A DNA stretch of 64,000 nucleotides from Candidatus Gastranaerophilales bacterium (GTDB lineage: Bacteria > Cyanobacteriota > Vampirovibrionia > Gastranaerophilales > Gastranaerophilaceae). Shown one piece after another: positions 33,240-42,928 of the stretch. Location: contig CAAGHI010000006.1 in NCBI GenBank assembly GCA_900769645.1, positions 1 to 64,000 of the forward strand. Direction: 5' to 3'. Each line of letters begins with the position of its first letter. Position 1 is the first letter of the stretch. Under the pieces are notes generated by a model. The model was not told where the DNA came from, made no database searches, and saw only the letters and a program-made list of their open reading frames with translations. The position numbers were made by a program, and so were the translations under genes.

Positions 33240-33270
33240 AAAACCCACCCCAAAAACTGAGGTGGGTTTT
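33240..33270. terminator. Bidirectional terminator
   Basis: AAAACCCACC and GGTGGGTTTT pair around an 11-base loop between the convergent GNAT and permease genes. Confidence 0.85.
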
Positions 33271-33292
33271 ATTATAAATCTTATTTTTCAAA

Positions 33293-34846
33293 TTAAAGAG
33301 TTACTTTTTGTTTTGGTGCTCTTTTTATTTTTTGTTGTTCCTCAAGACGTTTTTGTTTGTATCCATATCCGGCGTAAATTAAGACTCCTATTAACAACCA
33401 AAGTGGAAAGTACAATGATGATGTTGTTAAAAATTTCATTGAAAATATCATTAACCCACCACATGTAATTATTCCCAAAATTGGAAATACAGGTGAAAAT
33501 GGAACTTTAAACGGTCTTGGTCTGTCTGGATCTGTTTTTCTTAAAATCAAAACCGCAATACAGATTATTATAAAAGATGTGAATGTTCCAAAGTTGCAAA
33601 GTTCTGCAGAAATATTCAAATCCATAAATAATGCACATACAATAACAATGGCTCCTGAAACCCAAGTTAAAACGTGTGGTGTTCTGTATTTTTTGTGGAT
33701 TAATCTCAATGATTTAGGCAAAAATCTATCTCTGCTCATTGCATACAAAATTCTTGTTGTTCCTAATTGATAAATCAAAAGCACAGATGTCAAAGCACAA
33801 AGTGCTCCGATAGATATTAAACCGGCAAACCAATCCATTCCGATTGCTCTCATTGCATGGGCGATTGGAGCCTGAATATCAATATGTCCTAGTGGAACAT
33901 TCCCAGTCAAAACAAGTGCCACACAAATATATAAAATTGTACAAATTATAAGAGTTCCAAGAATTGCAATAGGTAAATCCCTTTGCGGATTTTCAGTTTC
34001 TTCTGCAGTTGTGGAGATCGCATCAAATCCGATATATGCAAAAAAGATTAAAAATGCACCCATAAACACGCCTTCAAAACCGTTTGGTGCAAATGGTGTC
34101 CAGTTTTCAGGCTTAATGTAAAATGCTCCGACAATAATAAATGAAATTATCATAAACATATTCACACCAACCATAATACTTGCAAATCTTGTAGATTCTT
34201 TGACGCCTTTAATCAATAATATAGTCAATAAAAGCACAATTACCATTGCAGGTAAATTTATTGCAACAGGAATTTTATCAAATAAAAATGGCATTTGAGT
34301 ATGAGGATCAAGTCCAAACTTGTCGCAATATGAAAGCATAAAGCGATAATCATTTCTCAACCACAATGGGAAATTAACAACAAATGCAGGTAAAATATGC
34401 TTAAATCCTTTCAAAAATTGGACAAAATACCCTGTCCAAGCGCAAGCTACGGTTATGTTTCCGATAGCGTATTCAAGCATTAAAATCCAACCAACAAGCC
34501 AGGCCATAAATTCGCCCATTGTTGCGTAAGTGTATGTGTAAGCACTTCCAGCAACCGGAATCATTGCTGCAATTTCCGAATAGCAAAGGGCTGAAAAAAC
34601 ACATGCAACTGCTGCCAAAACCATTGAAATTACAATTGCAGGACCTGCACCAACGCTTTCAGGACCGCCTTGAATTGCAGTTCCGATAATCGTAAAGATG
34701 CCTGTTCCAACAACGGCTCCAATTCCGAGAACAATCAAGTCAAATACGTTTAAAGTCTTTTTTAACTCTGATTTTTTGCTCACAGCTATTAATTCGTCGG
34801 GGCTTTTCTTTTTTAAAGCATTTTTTATGATTGATTTTAATTCCAT
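33293..34846 (-). CDS. APC-family amino acid permease, second of a tandem pair
   Basis: The 517-residue cationic-type amino acid transporter (CAT subgroup) has about 12-14 membrane helices. The first helix holds LIVLGIGAVVGTGIFTIIG, the unwound glycine-rich segment that binds the amino-acid backbone, and FIFFAYIGFDAISTTAEE lies in helix 6-7. It starts on the last base of the preceding permease stop, and the two are clearly paralogous (for example RKTDPDRPRPFKVPFSPV in both), so they come from a tandem duplication. Substrates are not predictable. Confidence 0.9.
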   Translation of the reverse strand: MELKSIIKNALKKKSPDELIAVSKKSELKKTLNVFDLIVLGIGAVVGTGIFTIIGTAIQGGPESVGAGPAIVISMVLAAVACVFSALCYSEIAAMIPVAGSAYTYTYATMGEFMAWLVGWILMLEYAIGNITVACAWTGYFVQFLKGFKHILPAFVVNFPLWLRNDYRFMLSYCDKFGLDPHTQMPFLFDKIPVAINLPAMVIVLLLTILLIKGVKESTRFASIMVGVNMFMIISFIIVGAFYIKPENWTPFAPNGFEGVFMGAFLIFFAYIGFDAISTTAEETENPQRDLPIAILGTLIICTILYICVALVLTGNVPLGHIDIQAPIAHAMRAIGMDWFAGLISIGALCALTSVLLIYQLGTTRILYAMSRDRFLPKSLRLIHKKYRTPHVLTWVSGAIVIVCALFMDLNISAELCNFGTFTSFIIICIAVLILRKTDPDRPRPFKVPFSPVFPILGIITCGGLMIFSMKFLTTSSLYFPLWLLIGVLIYAGYGYKQKRLEEQQKIKRAPKQKVTL

Positions 34847-36438
34847 TATTTCATCATTTCTTGTTTTTTCTGTTCTACTTTTTCAATATGAATTTTATTT
34901 TCGTTGAGTCTGTTTTTTACAAAACCGTATAGCAAATAAATAATTGCGCCAAACCCTAACCATACTGGGAATAACAAAGCTGAGCCTGATGGTTGCATTG
35001 ATTTGTAAATCATCAATCCGCCACAGCAAATAATTCCTAATGCTGGAGTTACAGGGGAAAACGGAACCTTGAACGGTCTTGGTCTGTCAGGATCTGTTTT
35101 TCTCAAAATCAAAACAGCAACACATACGATAATGAAAGATGTGAATGTTCCGTAGTTGCAAAGTTCTGCCGCAACATCAAGGTTAAGCGTTAGAATTCCG
35201 ACAATTGCCAATAAACCGACAGTCCAAGTCAAAAGAGCCGGAGTGTGGAATTTTGGGTGAAGTTTTTGAAATCTTTGAGAAATGAAATGATCTCTGCTCA
35301 TTGCATACAAAATTCTTGTTGCAGCCATTTCTAATACCAATAACACTGATGTTAAGCCGGCAAGTGAACCGATAGAGATTAAACCTGCAGCCCAGTTCAT
35401 TTTTAACATAGTCATGCAATAAGCCATAGGAGCTTTCAAAAATGCCATAGGTACAGCTCCAGATGTATCTTGCAAACCTGTCAAAACAAGTGCAACTAAA
35501 ACGTACACGATTGTTGTAATTATTAAAGATCCGATAATCCCGATAGGTAAATCTTTTTGAGGGTTTTTACATTCCTCTGCAGCTGTTGCCAATGCATCAA
35601 ATCCTATGTATGCAAAGAATATTAAAAATGCACCTGCAAAAATTCCTGCTGCACCGTGTGGAGCAAATGGAGTCCAGTTTTCAGGTCTTACAAAGAATGC
35701 TCCGGCAACGACAAATAACGCAATTACCGCAAGTTTAATAAATACCATTACCCCAGCCATTTTGGTAGAATCCTTTGTCCCTTTTACCAAAATCATTGTG
35801 ATGAGTAAGACAATAAGAATTGCCGGTAAATTAATGCAAATAGGTAATCCAAACAATGTTGGAATATGTGTTGTAGGATTATCTGCAACGATTTTTGCAG
35901 CAGAAAAACTGTCATTTACTAACCAAACAGGTGGGTGAGCTAACCATGCCGGCAAAACGTGTTCAAAACCGCTTAAAAATTGGACAAAGTGGTTTGACCA
36001 AGCGCAAGCTACGGCAATAAATCCGATAGCGTATTCAAGCATCAAAACCCAACCGACCATCCAAGCCGCAAACTCGCCTAATGTTGCAAAAGTGTATGTA
36101 TAAGCACCACCTGCAACTGGAATCATTGTTGCGAATTCTGAATAACATAATGCTGAAAAAATACACGCAAACGCTGCGATTATCATTGAGATCACAAGAG
36201 CAGGTCCGGCTCCCAAAGATGAACCATCAGCGCTTCCGGCAGCGGCAATTCCGACTACTGCAAAAATCCCTGATCCAATAATCGCACCTACACCAAGAAT
36301 TATTAAGTCAAACACACCAAGGGTCTTTTCTAACCCCTCAGCCTTTGCTTCTGCAAGCATTTCATCAGGATTTTTAATCCTTGTAATTGTCTTTAAAAAG
36401 TTGCGAGAAAATGTCGCACGGTGAAATTTTTCAGCCAT
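34846..36438 (-). CDS. APC-family amino acid permease, first of a tandem pair
   Basis: The 530-residue paralogue of the downstream permease has LIILGVGAIIGSGIFAVVG in helix 1 and FFAYIGFDALATAAEECKNP in the middle. The N-terminal cytoplasmic tail (1-40) is basic. Loop lengths differ mainly in the external segment after helix 4, which suggests different substrates. The two genes overlap by one base and share one transcript. glyQ lies 25 bases upstream on the same strand and could belong to the same unit. Confidence 0.9.
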   Translation of the reverse strand: MAEKFHRATFSRNFLKTITRIKNPDEMLAEAKAEGLEKTLGVFDLIILGVGAIIGSGIFAVVGIAAAGSADGSSLGAGPALVISMIIAAFACIFSALCYSEFATMIPVAGGAYTYTFATLGEFAAWMVGWVLMLEYAIGFIAVACAWSNHFVQFLSGFEHVLPAWLAHPPVWLVNDSFSAAKIVADNPTTHIPTLFGLPICINLPAILIVLLITMILVKGTKDSTKMAGVMVFIKLAVIALFVVAGAFFVRPENWTPFAPHGAAGIFAGAFLIFFAYIGFDALATAAEECKNPQKDLPIGIIGSLIITTIVYVLVALVLTGLQDTSGAVPMAFLKAPMAYCMTMLKMNWAAGLISIGSLAGLTSVLLVLEMAATRILYAMSRDHFISQRFQKLHPKFHTPALLTWTVGLLAIVGILTLNLDVAAELCNYGTFTSFIIVCVAVLILRKTDPDRPRPFKVPFSPVTPALGIICCGGLMIYKSMQPSGSALLFPVWLGFGAIIYLLYGFVKNRLNENKIHIEKVEQKKQEMMK

Positions 36439-36463
36439 CTATCTTCCTTATGTTGTTATATTG

Positions 36464-37339
36464 TTATTTTTTACAAAGAGGAAATCCCATTTCTTCTCTT
36501 TGTGCTACATATAGTCTAGCAACAGCAGATGCCATTGTTCTAACTCTGTTAATAAAGTTAATTCTTTCGTCTTTACTGATTACGCCTCTTGCATCAAGCA
36601 AATTGAATGTATGAGAACATTTCAAAACGTAGTCATAAGCCGGCAAAACAAGTTTTGCATTAATACAATTATCAACTTCTTTTTGATACAAATCAAATGC
36701 TGTGAATAAAGCTTTTGAGTCACTAACTTCAAAGTTGTATTTAGATTGTTCAATTTCGTTTTGTAGGTAAATATCACCATATTTTAATGTATCGTTCCAC
36801 ATAATATCGTAAACAGATTCTTTGTTTTGAAGATACATTGCGATACGTTCCAAACCGTAAGTCAATTCAAGTGCAACCGGCTTAACTTCAACTCCGCCAA
36901 CTTGTTGGAAATAAGTAAACTGAGTTATTTCCATGCCATCAAGCCAAACTTCCCAGCCTACACCGGCAGCACCAAGAGTTGGAGATTCCCAGTTGTCCTC
37001 AACAAATCTGACATCGTGTTCTTTTAGGTCAATTCCCATTGCTTCCAAACTTTGCAAATAAAGTTCTTGCGCATTGTCAGGAGATGGTTTCAAGATAACC
37101 TGAAATTGATAATAATGTCCTAATCTGTTAGGGTTTTCACCATATCTTGCATCTGTCGGACGTCTGCAAGGTTCAATCATTGCAGTGTGCCAAGGTTCAG
37201 GTCCCAATGAACGCAAAAATGTTGCAGGGTTCATTGTAGAAGCACCTTTTTCTATATCATAAGGCTGTTGAATAATACAGCCGTAATCCGACCAAAACTT
37301 TTGTAAATTAAAAACTAGTTCTTGAAAATTTAAAGCCAT
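36464..37339 (-). CDS. glyQ: Glycyl-tRNA synthetase alpha subunit
   Basis: GlyQ is the catalytic alpha subunit of the bacterial alpha2-beta2 glycyl-tRNA synthetase. The 291-residue length is normal. Diagnostic sequences are [31 protein letters not shown] and [17 protein letters not shown] start it at ATG 37339 (MALNFQ); the frame extends to 37387 but that part has no family match. The beta subunit gene glyS, usually next to it, is not adjacent. Confidence 0.95.
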   Translation of the reverse strand: MALNFQELVFNLQKFWSDYGCIIQQPYDIEKGASTMNPATFLRSLGPEPWHTAMIEPCRRPTDARYGENPNRLGHYYQFQVILKPSPDNAQELYLQSLEAMGIDLKEHDVRFVEDNWESPTLGAAGVGWEVWLDGMEITQFTYFQQVGGVEVKPVALELTYGLERIAMYLQNKESVYDIMWNDTLKYGDIYLQNEIEQSKYNFEVSDSKALFTAFDLYQKEVDNCINAKLVLPAYDYVLKCSHTFNLLDARGVISKDERINFINRVRTMASAVARLYVAQREEMGFPLCKK

Positions 37340-37475
37340 AACATATTCCAATACAATTGTACTAATTACACTTATTTGCACGCACAAATATTTACGTGCT
37401 TATCCATGCTACGACGAACATAGCATAATTGCAAATTTTATGTTAAAAATATTAAGGATAATGAATGGAGAAATT

Positions 37476-38006
37476 ATGGCAGATAAAATTATAATATTTT
37501 CCGGAAAACAGTACTCAGGCAAAGATACAGCCGCAAAAATTTTGCTTGATTCCATGCCGGAATTTCATAGATGTGCGATGGGTGACATAATTAAATTAAC
37601 TTATGGAAAAGAAAAAGGTTTGACTTATGACGAAATTGAAAAGAACAAAGCCAAATATCGTGCGGATTTAATTACTCTCGGGAATTGGGGACGCTCACAG
37701 AGTCCTGATTATTGGCTCGAAAAAATTATTGAACAGGACGGAAATATTGTTGTCACTGATGTTAGAATTCCGCATGAATATTCTGTTTTCCAAAATGCAG
37801 GTGCAATTTCGATAAGAATTGAAGCTACACGTGATGTTCGAGCAAATAGGGGACAGCTTATCGGAGAAGACGATATTACAGAAGTCGGACTTGATGATGT
37901 TAAAGATTGGAATTATGTTATCGAGAATAATTCTGACTATGAGGCGCTTAAGCGTAAAATGCTTGAAGTTACAGAAGAAATTCAGAAAAAATATTATTAT
38001 CCCTAA
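37476..38006 (+). CDS. P-loop kinase, dNMP kinase/phosphomevalonate kinase-like
   Basis: The 176-residue protein begins with a Walker A sequence, IIIFSGKQYSGKDTAAKIL, in which Asp follows the Lys as in dNMP kinase and animal-type phosphomevalonate kinase. Further on, VVTDVRIPHEYSVFQNAGAI forms the second strand and substrate loop, and an Arg-rich segment (RIEATRDVRANRG) fits the lid. The start at 37476 is preferred over 37440 because GGAG lies 8 bases upstream. The true substrate is not determined. A single gene. Confidence 0.7.
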   Translation: MADKIIIFSGKQYSGKDTAAKILLDSMPEFHRCAMGDIIKLTYGKEKGLTYDEIEKNKAKYRADLITLGNWGRSQSPDYWLEKIIEQDGNIVVTDVRIPHEYSVFQNAGAISIRIEATRDVRANRGQLIGEDDITEVGLDDVKDWNYVIENNSDYEALKRKMLEVTEEIQKKYYYP

Positions 38007-38009
38007 TAA

Positions 38010-38078
38010 TTAATCCCTCTCTCGCATTTCTAATGCTTGCACAAGCTCGCAAAGAACTGTGCCCTCCACCCTAGGGAG
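38010..38078. repeat. GC-rich intergenic repeat relic
   Basis: CCCTCTCTCGCA at one end and AGGGAGGA at the other are imperfect inverted ends around a GC-rich middle with CTTGCACAAGCTCGC. Similar in style to 55499-55574 and 1-76. No coding potential. Confidence 0.35.
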
Positions 38079-38084
38079 GAAATT

Positions 38085-39092
38085 TTATTTGCTATAATTT
38101 ATAATATTTTTAATTATAGCTTCTGTAAACTCTGTAGTTGTTGCGCTTCCGCCGATATCGACAGTACAAATTCCATCAGCAAGTGTTTTGAATAATGCTT
38201 TGTTAATCTGTTCTGCTACACTTGTTTCTCCAATATATTTGAGCATCTCTATAGCAGAAAGCAAAAGTGCTGTTGGGTTTGCTTTGTTTTGCCCTTTGAT
38301 GTCTGGAGCAGAGCCGTGAACAGGTTCAAATACAGCACAATCTAAGCCGATATTGGCACCTTGCGCAACTCCAAGTCCACCAATCAATCCGGCGCAAAGG
38401 TCTGAAACTATGTCGCCGTATAGGTTTGGAAGAACTAAAACGTCAAATTGTTCTGGGTTTTGGACAAGTTGCATGCAAAGATTGTCTACCAAGATTTCAC
38501 GGGGGTTGATTTGCGGATAATCTTTTGAAATTTTTCTAAAACATTCTAAGAATAAACCGTCGGAAAGCTTCATTATATTAGCTTTTGTGATTACACAAAC
38601 TTCGTGCCTATTATTTTTTACAGCATAATCAAATGCGAATTTTGAAATTCGTTCAGATGCCTTACGTGTAATGATTTTAATGCTTTCGGCGGTGTCATTG
38701 TCGACTTGACGTTCTATTCCTGCGTACAAATCCTCTGTATTTTCACGTACAACGACGATATCAACATTATCAAATTTTGTTTTTATGTTTGGTAAATTTT
38801 TACAAGGGCGAAGGTTTGCGTATAAATCTAATTCTTTTCTAAGTTGTACATTTACAGAACGAAAACCTTTTCCAATCGGGGTTGTAACAGGAGCTTTCAG
38901 TGCGACTTTATTTTTTTTTATTGAGTCTAAAACGCGTTTTGGAAGGGGCGTTCCTTCTGATACAATTACATCAGCTCCAGCTGTTTGTAAATCCCAATTG
39001 ATTTTTAACCCCGTTGCATCAATGATTTTTACGACAGAGTCTGTAATCTCAGGTCCTATCCCATCTCCGTTGATTAGTGTGATTTTGTACAT
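38085..39092 (-). CDS. NAD-type isocitrate/isopropylmalate dehydrogenase family enzyme
   Basis: The 335-residue beta-decarboxylating dehydrogenase has ITLINGDGIGPEI at the N-terminus, substrate-binding Arg residues in VNVQLRKELDLYANLRP, NTEDLYAGIE, and the metal-binding acidic residues in DNLCMQLV and PNLYGDIVSDLCAG. ENTEDLYAG favours isocitrate (or homoisocitrate) over isopropylmalate, and EPVHGSAPDIKGQNKANP lies near the NAD-binding site, so NAD-isocitrate dehydrogenase is most likely. It would feed 2-oxoglutarate to glutamate synthesis. No leucine or citrate cycle gene is adjacent. Confidence 0.82.
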   Translation of the reverse strand: MYKITLINGDGIGPEITDSVVKIIDATGLKINWDLQTAGADVIVSEGTPLPKRVLDSIKKNKVALKAPVTTPIGKGFRSVNVQLRKELDLYANLRPCKNLPNIKTKFDNVDIVVVRENTEDLYAGIERQVDNDTAESIKIITRKASERISKFAFDYAVKNNRHEVCVITKANIMKLSDGLFLECFRKISKDYPQINPREILVDNLCMQLVQNPEQFDVLVLPNLYGDIVSDLCAGLIGGLGVAQGANIGLDCAVFEPVHGSAPDIKGQNKANPTALLLSAIEMLKYIGETSVAEQINKALFKTLADGICTVDIGGSATTTEFTEAIIKNIINYSK

Positions 39093-39240
39093 TTTTGCCC
39101 TCCAAAGTTATTATAAGCTTATGTTTTGTTTTTTACCTATTGTTAACAAAACTTAATAAAATTTGTTAGAAAAGCAATTTTGCAAACCAAAACTTTTTTA
39201 TATATGTAAGGTAGGTTAAATTTTTAAGTAGGTTAGAAAA

Positions 39241-40068
39241 ATGTCAGCGATTACAGGTATTTTAAAAGCCGGTGGACGGTTAATATTTGATCCTAAGTTT
39301 CAAGAAGTTGCTACAGATACATTAAAACAATCTAAGAAAGTTCAAGGATTTTCCAAACTTCACAAACAAATAGGTGATGCATTCGTTCAGGCAAATAAAG
39401 CAACCAAGGATACACCTTTTTGGAAAAGCTTAAAAACATCAGCGACAACATTACCGAGTGATATTTCAGCATCTTGGAAAAGTGCAACTGGTATTTGGGC
39501 AAAAAGTAAAGGTGTTTTGAAACAACTTGGTAAACGAATGCCGCTTATTGGTTCCGTTTTGACTGTTGCTTTTGAACTTCCGAATATAATTTCAGCGTTT
39601 AAAGATAAAGGTCTTGTTGGAGGTTTGGTTGAAACCGCTAAATCAGGTTCAAGATTAGTTGGATTTATGGGTGGTATGGCAATTGGTCAGGCTTTAATTC
39701 CAATTCCGGTTGTTGGTGGCATCATTGGCGGTATGCTTGGTGATTGGCTGGTCAGCAAAGTTGTTGGTAAATCCCACTCTGAAAAGAAAGCAGAGGCGGA
39801 AGAACAACAGCAACAAGCGATGGCTCAAGCAATGCAGCAGCAAGGTGCGCAAATTCCACAGGTTGGACAAAATTCTTCGGTCGGACAAATTGCTCAAAAT
39901 ACAACTATTCCGCAAATGAATATTCCAACTCCGACAATAACTCCACAACAATTGATGGCAATGCAACACCAATTGTATGGTAGTAGTGGCGCAATGAGTG
40001 ATGATTTTATGGCAAATATGTCAGGTATGAATAGTAATCCGTTCGGAAAATTAAATTATACTTGTTAG
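39241..40068 (+). CDS. Glycine-zipper protein with Gln-rich tail, unknown function
   Basis: The 275-residue protein has a basic helical N-terminus (1-95), a long glycine-zipper hydrophobic segment (about 100-178, with GGMAIGQ, PVVGGIIGGMLGDWL) that could enter a membrane, and a Gln/Asn/Met-rich low-complexity tail (190-275) ending NPFGKLNYTC. There is no signal peptide. The next gene has the same order of parts and a related zipper, so the two are diverged paralogues. Glycine zippers are common in pore formers, translocators and phage tail proteins; which applies here is open. It has its own terminator. Confidence 0.6.
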   Translation: MSAITGILKAGGRLIFDPKFQEVATDTLKQSKKVQGFSKLHKQIGDAFVQANKATKDTPFWKSLKTSATTLPSDISASWKSATGIWAKSKGVLKQLGKRMPLIGSVLTVAFELPNIISAFKDKGLVGGLVETAKSGSRLVGFMGGMAIGQALIPIPVVGGIIGGMLGDWLVSKVVGKSHSEKKAEAEEQQQQAMAQAMQQQGAQIPQVGQNSSVGQIAQNTTIPQMNIPTPTITPQQLMAMQHQLYGSSGAMSDDFMANMSGMNSNPFGKLNYTC

Positions 40069-40075
40069 ATGTATT

Positions 40076-40106
40076 AAAAACCTCTTCATATTGAAGAGGT
40101 TTTTTG
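40076..40106 (+). terminator. Terminator between the glycine-zipper genes
   Basis: AAAAACCTCTTCA and TGAAGAGGTTTTT pair with a 3-base loop, followed by more T. Confidence 0.9.
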
Positions 40107-40201
40107 TTTACAATTCTTAATATGCTTCATATATTTAAGCAATTTAAGATGTAAATAATTTTTATATAATATATACGGGGAATTAAAAAGGGAAAATTTT
40201 T

Positions 40202-41641
40202 ATGACGACTGTTGATGCAACAAGACAGGCTTCTATTCAGCGTGTTGCGGACTATGTCTATGACGTGCAAGAAGAACTACCTGCAAAGACAACTCAAGAC
40301 GAAATTCAAGAACTTGGACAAAATATTTTATATGGTGTACCTTTTATGGTTGGTGCTCCAATTGTTGCAAACTGGGCTAGAAAACCTTATTCTATTTGGC
40401 AATATATGCAACAAAACCCAGGGACTAGCTGGTCTCAAGCAAAAGCGTTTTTGGACGCTCAAAATGCGCAAGCAAAACAAGCTCTGCAATATTTGAAAGA
40501 TCCAAATAGCAGATGGTTGACTTTGAAAAACAAACAAATGTTTAATAGAGTTCAAAACCTAAATGGTATAATCCCAAGCTATGACATTAATCAAGATGTT
40601 TCAAAACTCCAAGGTAAAGATTTAATAAAATATCAAAATGCTCAACTTAGTTCTAAATACTATGGTGAAGCAAGAAAACTTATTGAAGAAGCAAAAGCTA
40701 AAAAAATGACAGGTTCAGAATTAAAAGCTCAGCTCAAGAAAATATATGAAGCAATGCGTAAGGGCGATGCAAGAGTAAGTTCTGCAATGGAAAAGGGCTT
40801 GCTTAAACCAACTTCAAAATTTGGGGCCGCTAAGCATTGGTTGAAATCTAAAACCGGCGGATATAAATTTGAAAGCAAAATGCTAAAATCAGTAAAAGGT
40901 GCTAATGCTTTAAGATCTGCTAAAAAATTCGTTAAAGGCGGAACAGGATTGATGGCTGTAATTGAAGGGGTTATGGAAATTCCTGATGTTGTTGCAGCTT
41001 ATAAAATTGATTCTAGCAGAGGTAATAAGCAACTTGTAAAATCTGGTGTCAAGGTCGGAGCAAGTGTTCTCGGTTACGCTGCAGGTGCGGCTGCAACAGG
41101 TGCAGCTGTTGGGTCAGTGTTCCCAGGAATTGGAAACGTTGTTGGTGGCGTGATCGGTTTTGTTGGTGGACTTATCGGTGGCTGGTTAGCATCAAAAGCT
41201 GCTGGTAAAGTTATGGATAAAGTGACCGGAGAAAAGGATTCATTAAATAAATCAGAAGCTCAAATATATGCAGAAGAACAAAATGCAAAAAATAAAAAAG
41301 TTGCACAAGAAGCGGCTCAAACAGCCGGCTCATCAGATGAAGCTATGGAACAATTGATTTCTCAAGCTAGTGATAAGGCAAATGATGAAGGTGGTTGGTC
41401 ATCTCAAGAAATTCTTGACTCATTTGAACAATTGGTTTCTGAAAGAGAAGAATCTGTTGCGCACAGTTCAACAGTTGATGGAAGCCTTGGTGGTCAAACA
41501 ATTCAAGGATCTGAAGATCCGTTCCTTAACCAAATAAACGGAATTCTTCAAAATATTTCAGCAAAACCGGCTTTGCAAGGTGTTTATAGTACAGGACAAG
41601 ATATTTATAATTACGGACAAAATCTTTATTTAAACTGGTAA
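40202..41641 (+). CDS. Larger glycine-zipper protein, paralogue of the preceding gene
   Basis: The 479-residue protein is helical and basic up to about 250, then has a glycine zipper (about 275-345, with GYAAGAAATGAAVGSVFPG and VGGVIGFVGGLIGGWLASK), an acidic Gln/Ser-rich region, and a tail ending GQDIYNYGQNLYLNW. The segment before the zipper (GVMEIPDVVAAYK) matches the same place in the 39241 gene (FELPNIISAFK), supporting common descent. No signal peptide. AAGGGAAAA lies upstream of the ATG. Function unknown; a secreted membrane-inserting protein is one possibility. Confidence 0.6.
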   Translation: MTTVDATRQASIQRVADYVYDVQEELPAKTTQDEIQELGQNILYGVPFMVGAPIVANWARKPYSIWQYMQQNPGTSWSQAKAFLDAQNAQAKQALQYLKDPNSRWLTLKNKQMFNRVQNLNGIIPSYDINQDVSKLQGKDLIKYQNAQLSSKYYGEARKLIEEAKAKKMTGSELKAQLKKIYEAMRKGDARVSSAMEKGLLKPTSKFGAAKHWLKSKTGGYKFESKMLKSVKGANALRSAKKFVKGGTGLMAVIEGVMEIPDVVAAYKIDSSRGNKQLVKSGVKVGASVLGYAAGAAATGAAVGSVFPGIGNVVGGVIGFVGGLIGGWLASKAAGKVMDKVTGEKDSLNKSEAQIYAEEQNAKNKKVAQEAAQTAGSSDEAMEQLISQASDKANDEGGWSSQEILDSFEQLVSEREESVAHSSTVDGSLGGQTIQGSEDPFLNQINGILQNISAKPALQGVYSTGQDIYNYGQNLYLNW

Positions 41642-41655
41642 GTCAAATAAAATTT

Positions 41656-41699
41656 TAAATGTAAAAGAACCGCCATTTCTGACGGTTCTTTTACATTTA
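41656..41699. terminator. Bidirectional terminator with a long stem
   Basis: AAATGTAAAAGAACCG and CGGTTCTTTTACATTT form a 16-bp stem between the convergent genes ending at 41641 and 41709. Confidence 0.9.
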
Positions 41700-41708
41700 A
41701 CAAGTTTT

Positions 41709-41882
41709 TTAAACAGCAGAAACATTAAAATCACGTTCTGCACGACTTGCAGTTGTTCCTAGTAATAAGTTTAAAAATTTGTCGATTGTTTTTTCCATTG
41801 TGGAAATTTCCTCTTTTAAAGCTTTGTAGCTTTCTTCTTTAACATCTTTTAGTGCGTTTTCAAAAATTTCGTCATGATACAT
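41709..41882 (-). CDS. Small helical protein of 57 residues
   Basis: The frame reads MYHDEIFENALKDVKEESY, continues as an acidic amphipathic helix (KALKEEISTMEKTIDKFLNL) and ends with RAERDFNVSAV. AGGAG lies 10 bases before the ATG, and the long bidirectional terminator follows the stop, which supports a real gene. It is reminiscent in size and charge of small secretion chaperones or of the coiled-coil gene at 4340-4729, but no family is recognised. Confidence 0.6.
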   Translation of the reverse strand: MYHDEIFENALKDVKEESYKALKEEISTMEKTIDKFLNLLLGTTASRAERDFNVSAV

Positions 41883-42056
41883 ATTCTCATATCTCCTTTA
41901 AATTACTTTGCAATAATGCAAATCTACTTCACATATTCCCATAACGGCATTTTTTCGAACAAACTTTAACAATTTAAATAATTTTGTTACAAAATTTAGC
42001 AATTCTACAAAATAATTTTGGTTTAATGTAAAATGTTAGAAATATAGGGGAATAGA

Positions 42057-42887
42057 ATGACCACAGATTTTCTAACAAGTTATGACTATTATTCAAGCAG
42101 ACGTGATATGGAAGTAATATCACAGATAGTAGAGTCTTTGAAAAAAATTTTAGAGGAAGATAAACACCAGCCTCAGCCGTTATTTTTGAAAACATCAGAC
42201 AACTTAATTTTGAACATTGCAAGAAAAGTTGTTCAAGAAAAGAAAAAAACTTTTCTTATTGGTATTACAGGCGAAAGTGCTTCCGGAAAAACTGTTTTTG
42301 TTGATAATACAATTAAAGCATGTATTAAAGATAAAAAAGAAGGAATTTATACTGTAATTCGTTGTGATGACTATTACAAAGATACTTCCAAAGAATTAAA
42401 AGAAGCTGGAAGTTATGAGGAGTTATTCAAAACAGGGTTTAGTTTTGACACTCCTGATGCAATTGATTTGGATTTAATGAAAAGTCATTTGGTACAACTA
42501 AAAGCTGGGCATGCTATCACATCTCCAAGATATGATTTTGTAACGTGTGTGTCTGATCCGAACGGAGATATTAAAAAACCGGCGAAAGTTGTTTTGACGG
42601 AAGGTTTGTATGTGTTGAATGAAGGCGTTCGAGATATTATGGACGTTAAGGTTTATGTCTTTACGCCACTAGAAGTTATTAAAGATAGGTGGTACAAACG
42701 TGCAGAACTTCGAGGAAAAACCGGTGCAGCTGCTGATTTGCAGTTCCAAGATGTAAATAGAACAGCGCAACAATATATTCGTCCGGCTTATCAGATTTCT
42801 GACGCCGTTATCAATGGCATGGTGTCGCAAGAATATATTCAAGAAATTACTGATAAAATTTTCAATACGTTGGAAGAAATAGTATAG
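42057..42887 (+). CDS. Uridine kinase-like P-loop kinase
   Basis: The 276-residue protein has a 75-residue helical N-terminal extension followed by a phosphoribulokinase/uridine kinase fold. Walker A is IGITGESASGKTVF; VIRCDDYYKDT, FDTPDAIDLDLM and SPRYDF are the substrate-binding motifs of uridine kinases, and VVLTEGLYVLNE is the Walker B strand. RWYKRAELRGKTG fits the lid with its Arg residues. The extension is not usual for Udk, so a related nucleoside or sugar kinase cannot be excluded. Confidence 0.75.
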   Translation: MTTDFLTSYDYYSSRRDMEVISQIVESLKKILEEDKHQPQPLFLKTSDNLILNIARKVVQEKKKTFLIGITGESASGKTVFVDNTIKACIKDKKEGIYTVIRCDDYYKDTSKELKEAGSYEELFKTGFSFDTPDAIDLDLMKSHLVQLKAGHAITSPRYDFVTCVSDPNGDIKKPAKVVLTEGLYVLNEGVRDIMDVKVYVFTPLEVIKDRWYKRAELRGKTGAAADLQFQDVNRTAQQYIRPAYQISDAVINGMVSQEYIQEITDKIFNTLEEIV

Positions 42888-42928
42888 ACAACTGACGTTT
42901 TTCTTGAAATTTGTTGTAGAATGATTAA

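Noticed and set aside
39694..39972. Antisense open frame of 92 residues in the first glycine-zipper gene
   Set aside because: It is the shadow of the Gln-rich repeat region; leucine/cysteine/histidine content is an artefact of CAG/CAA antisense.
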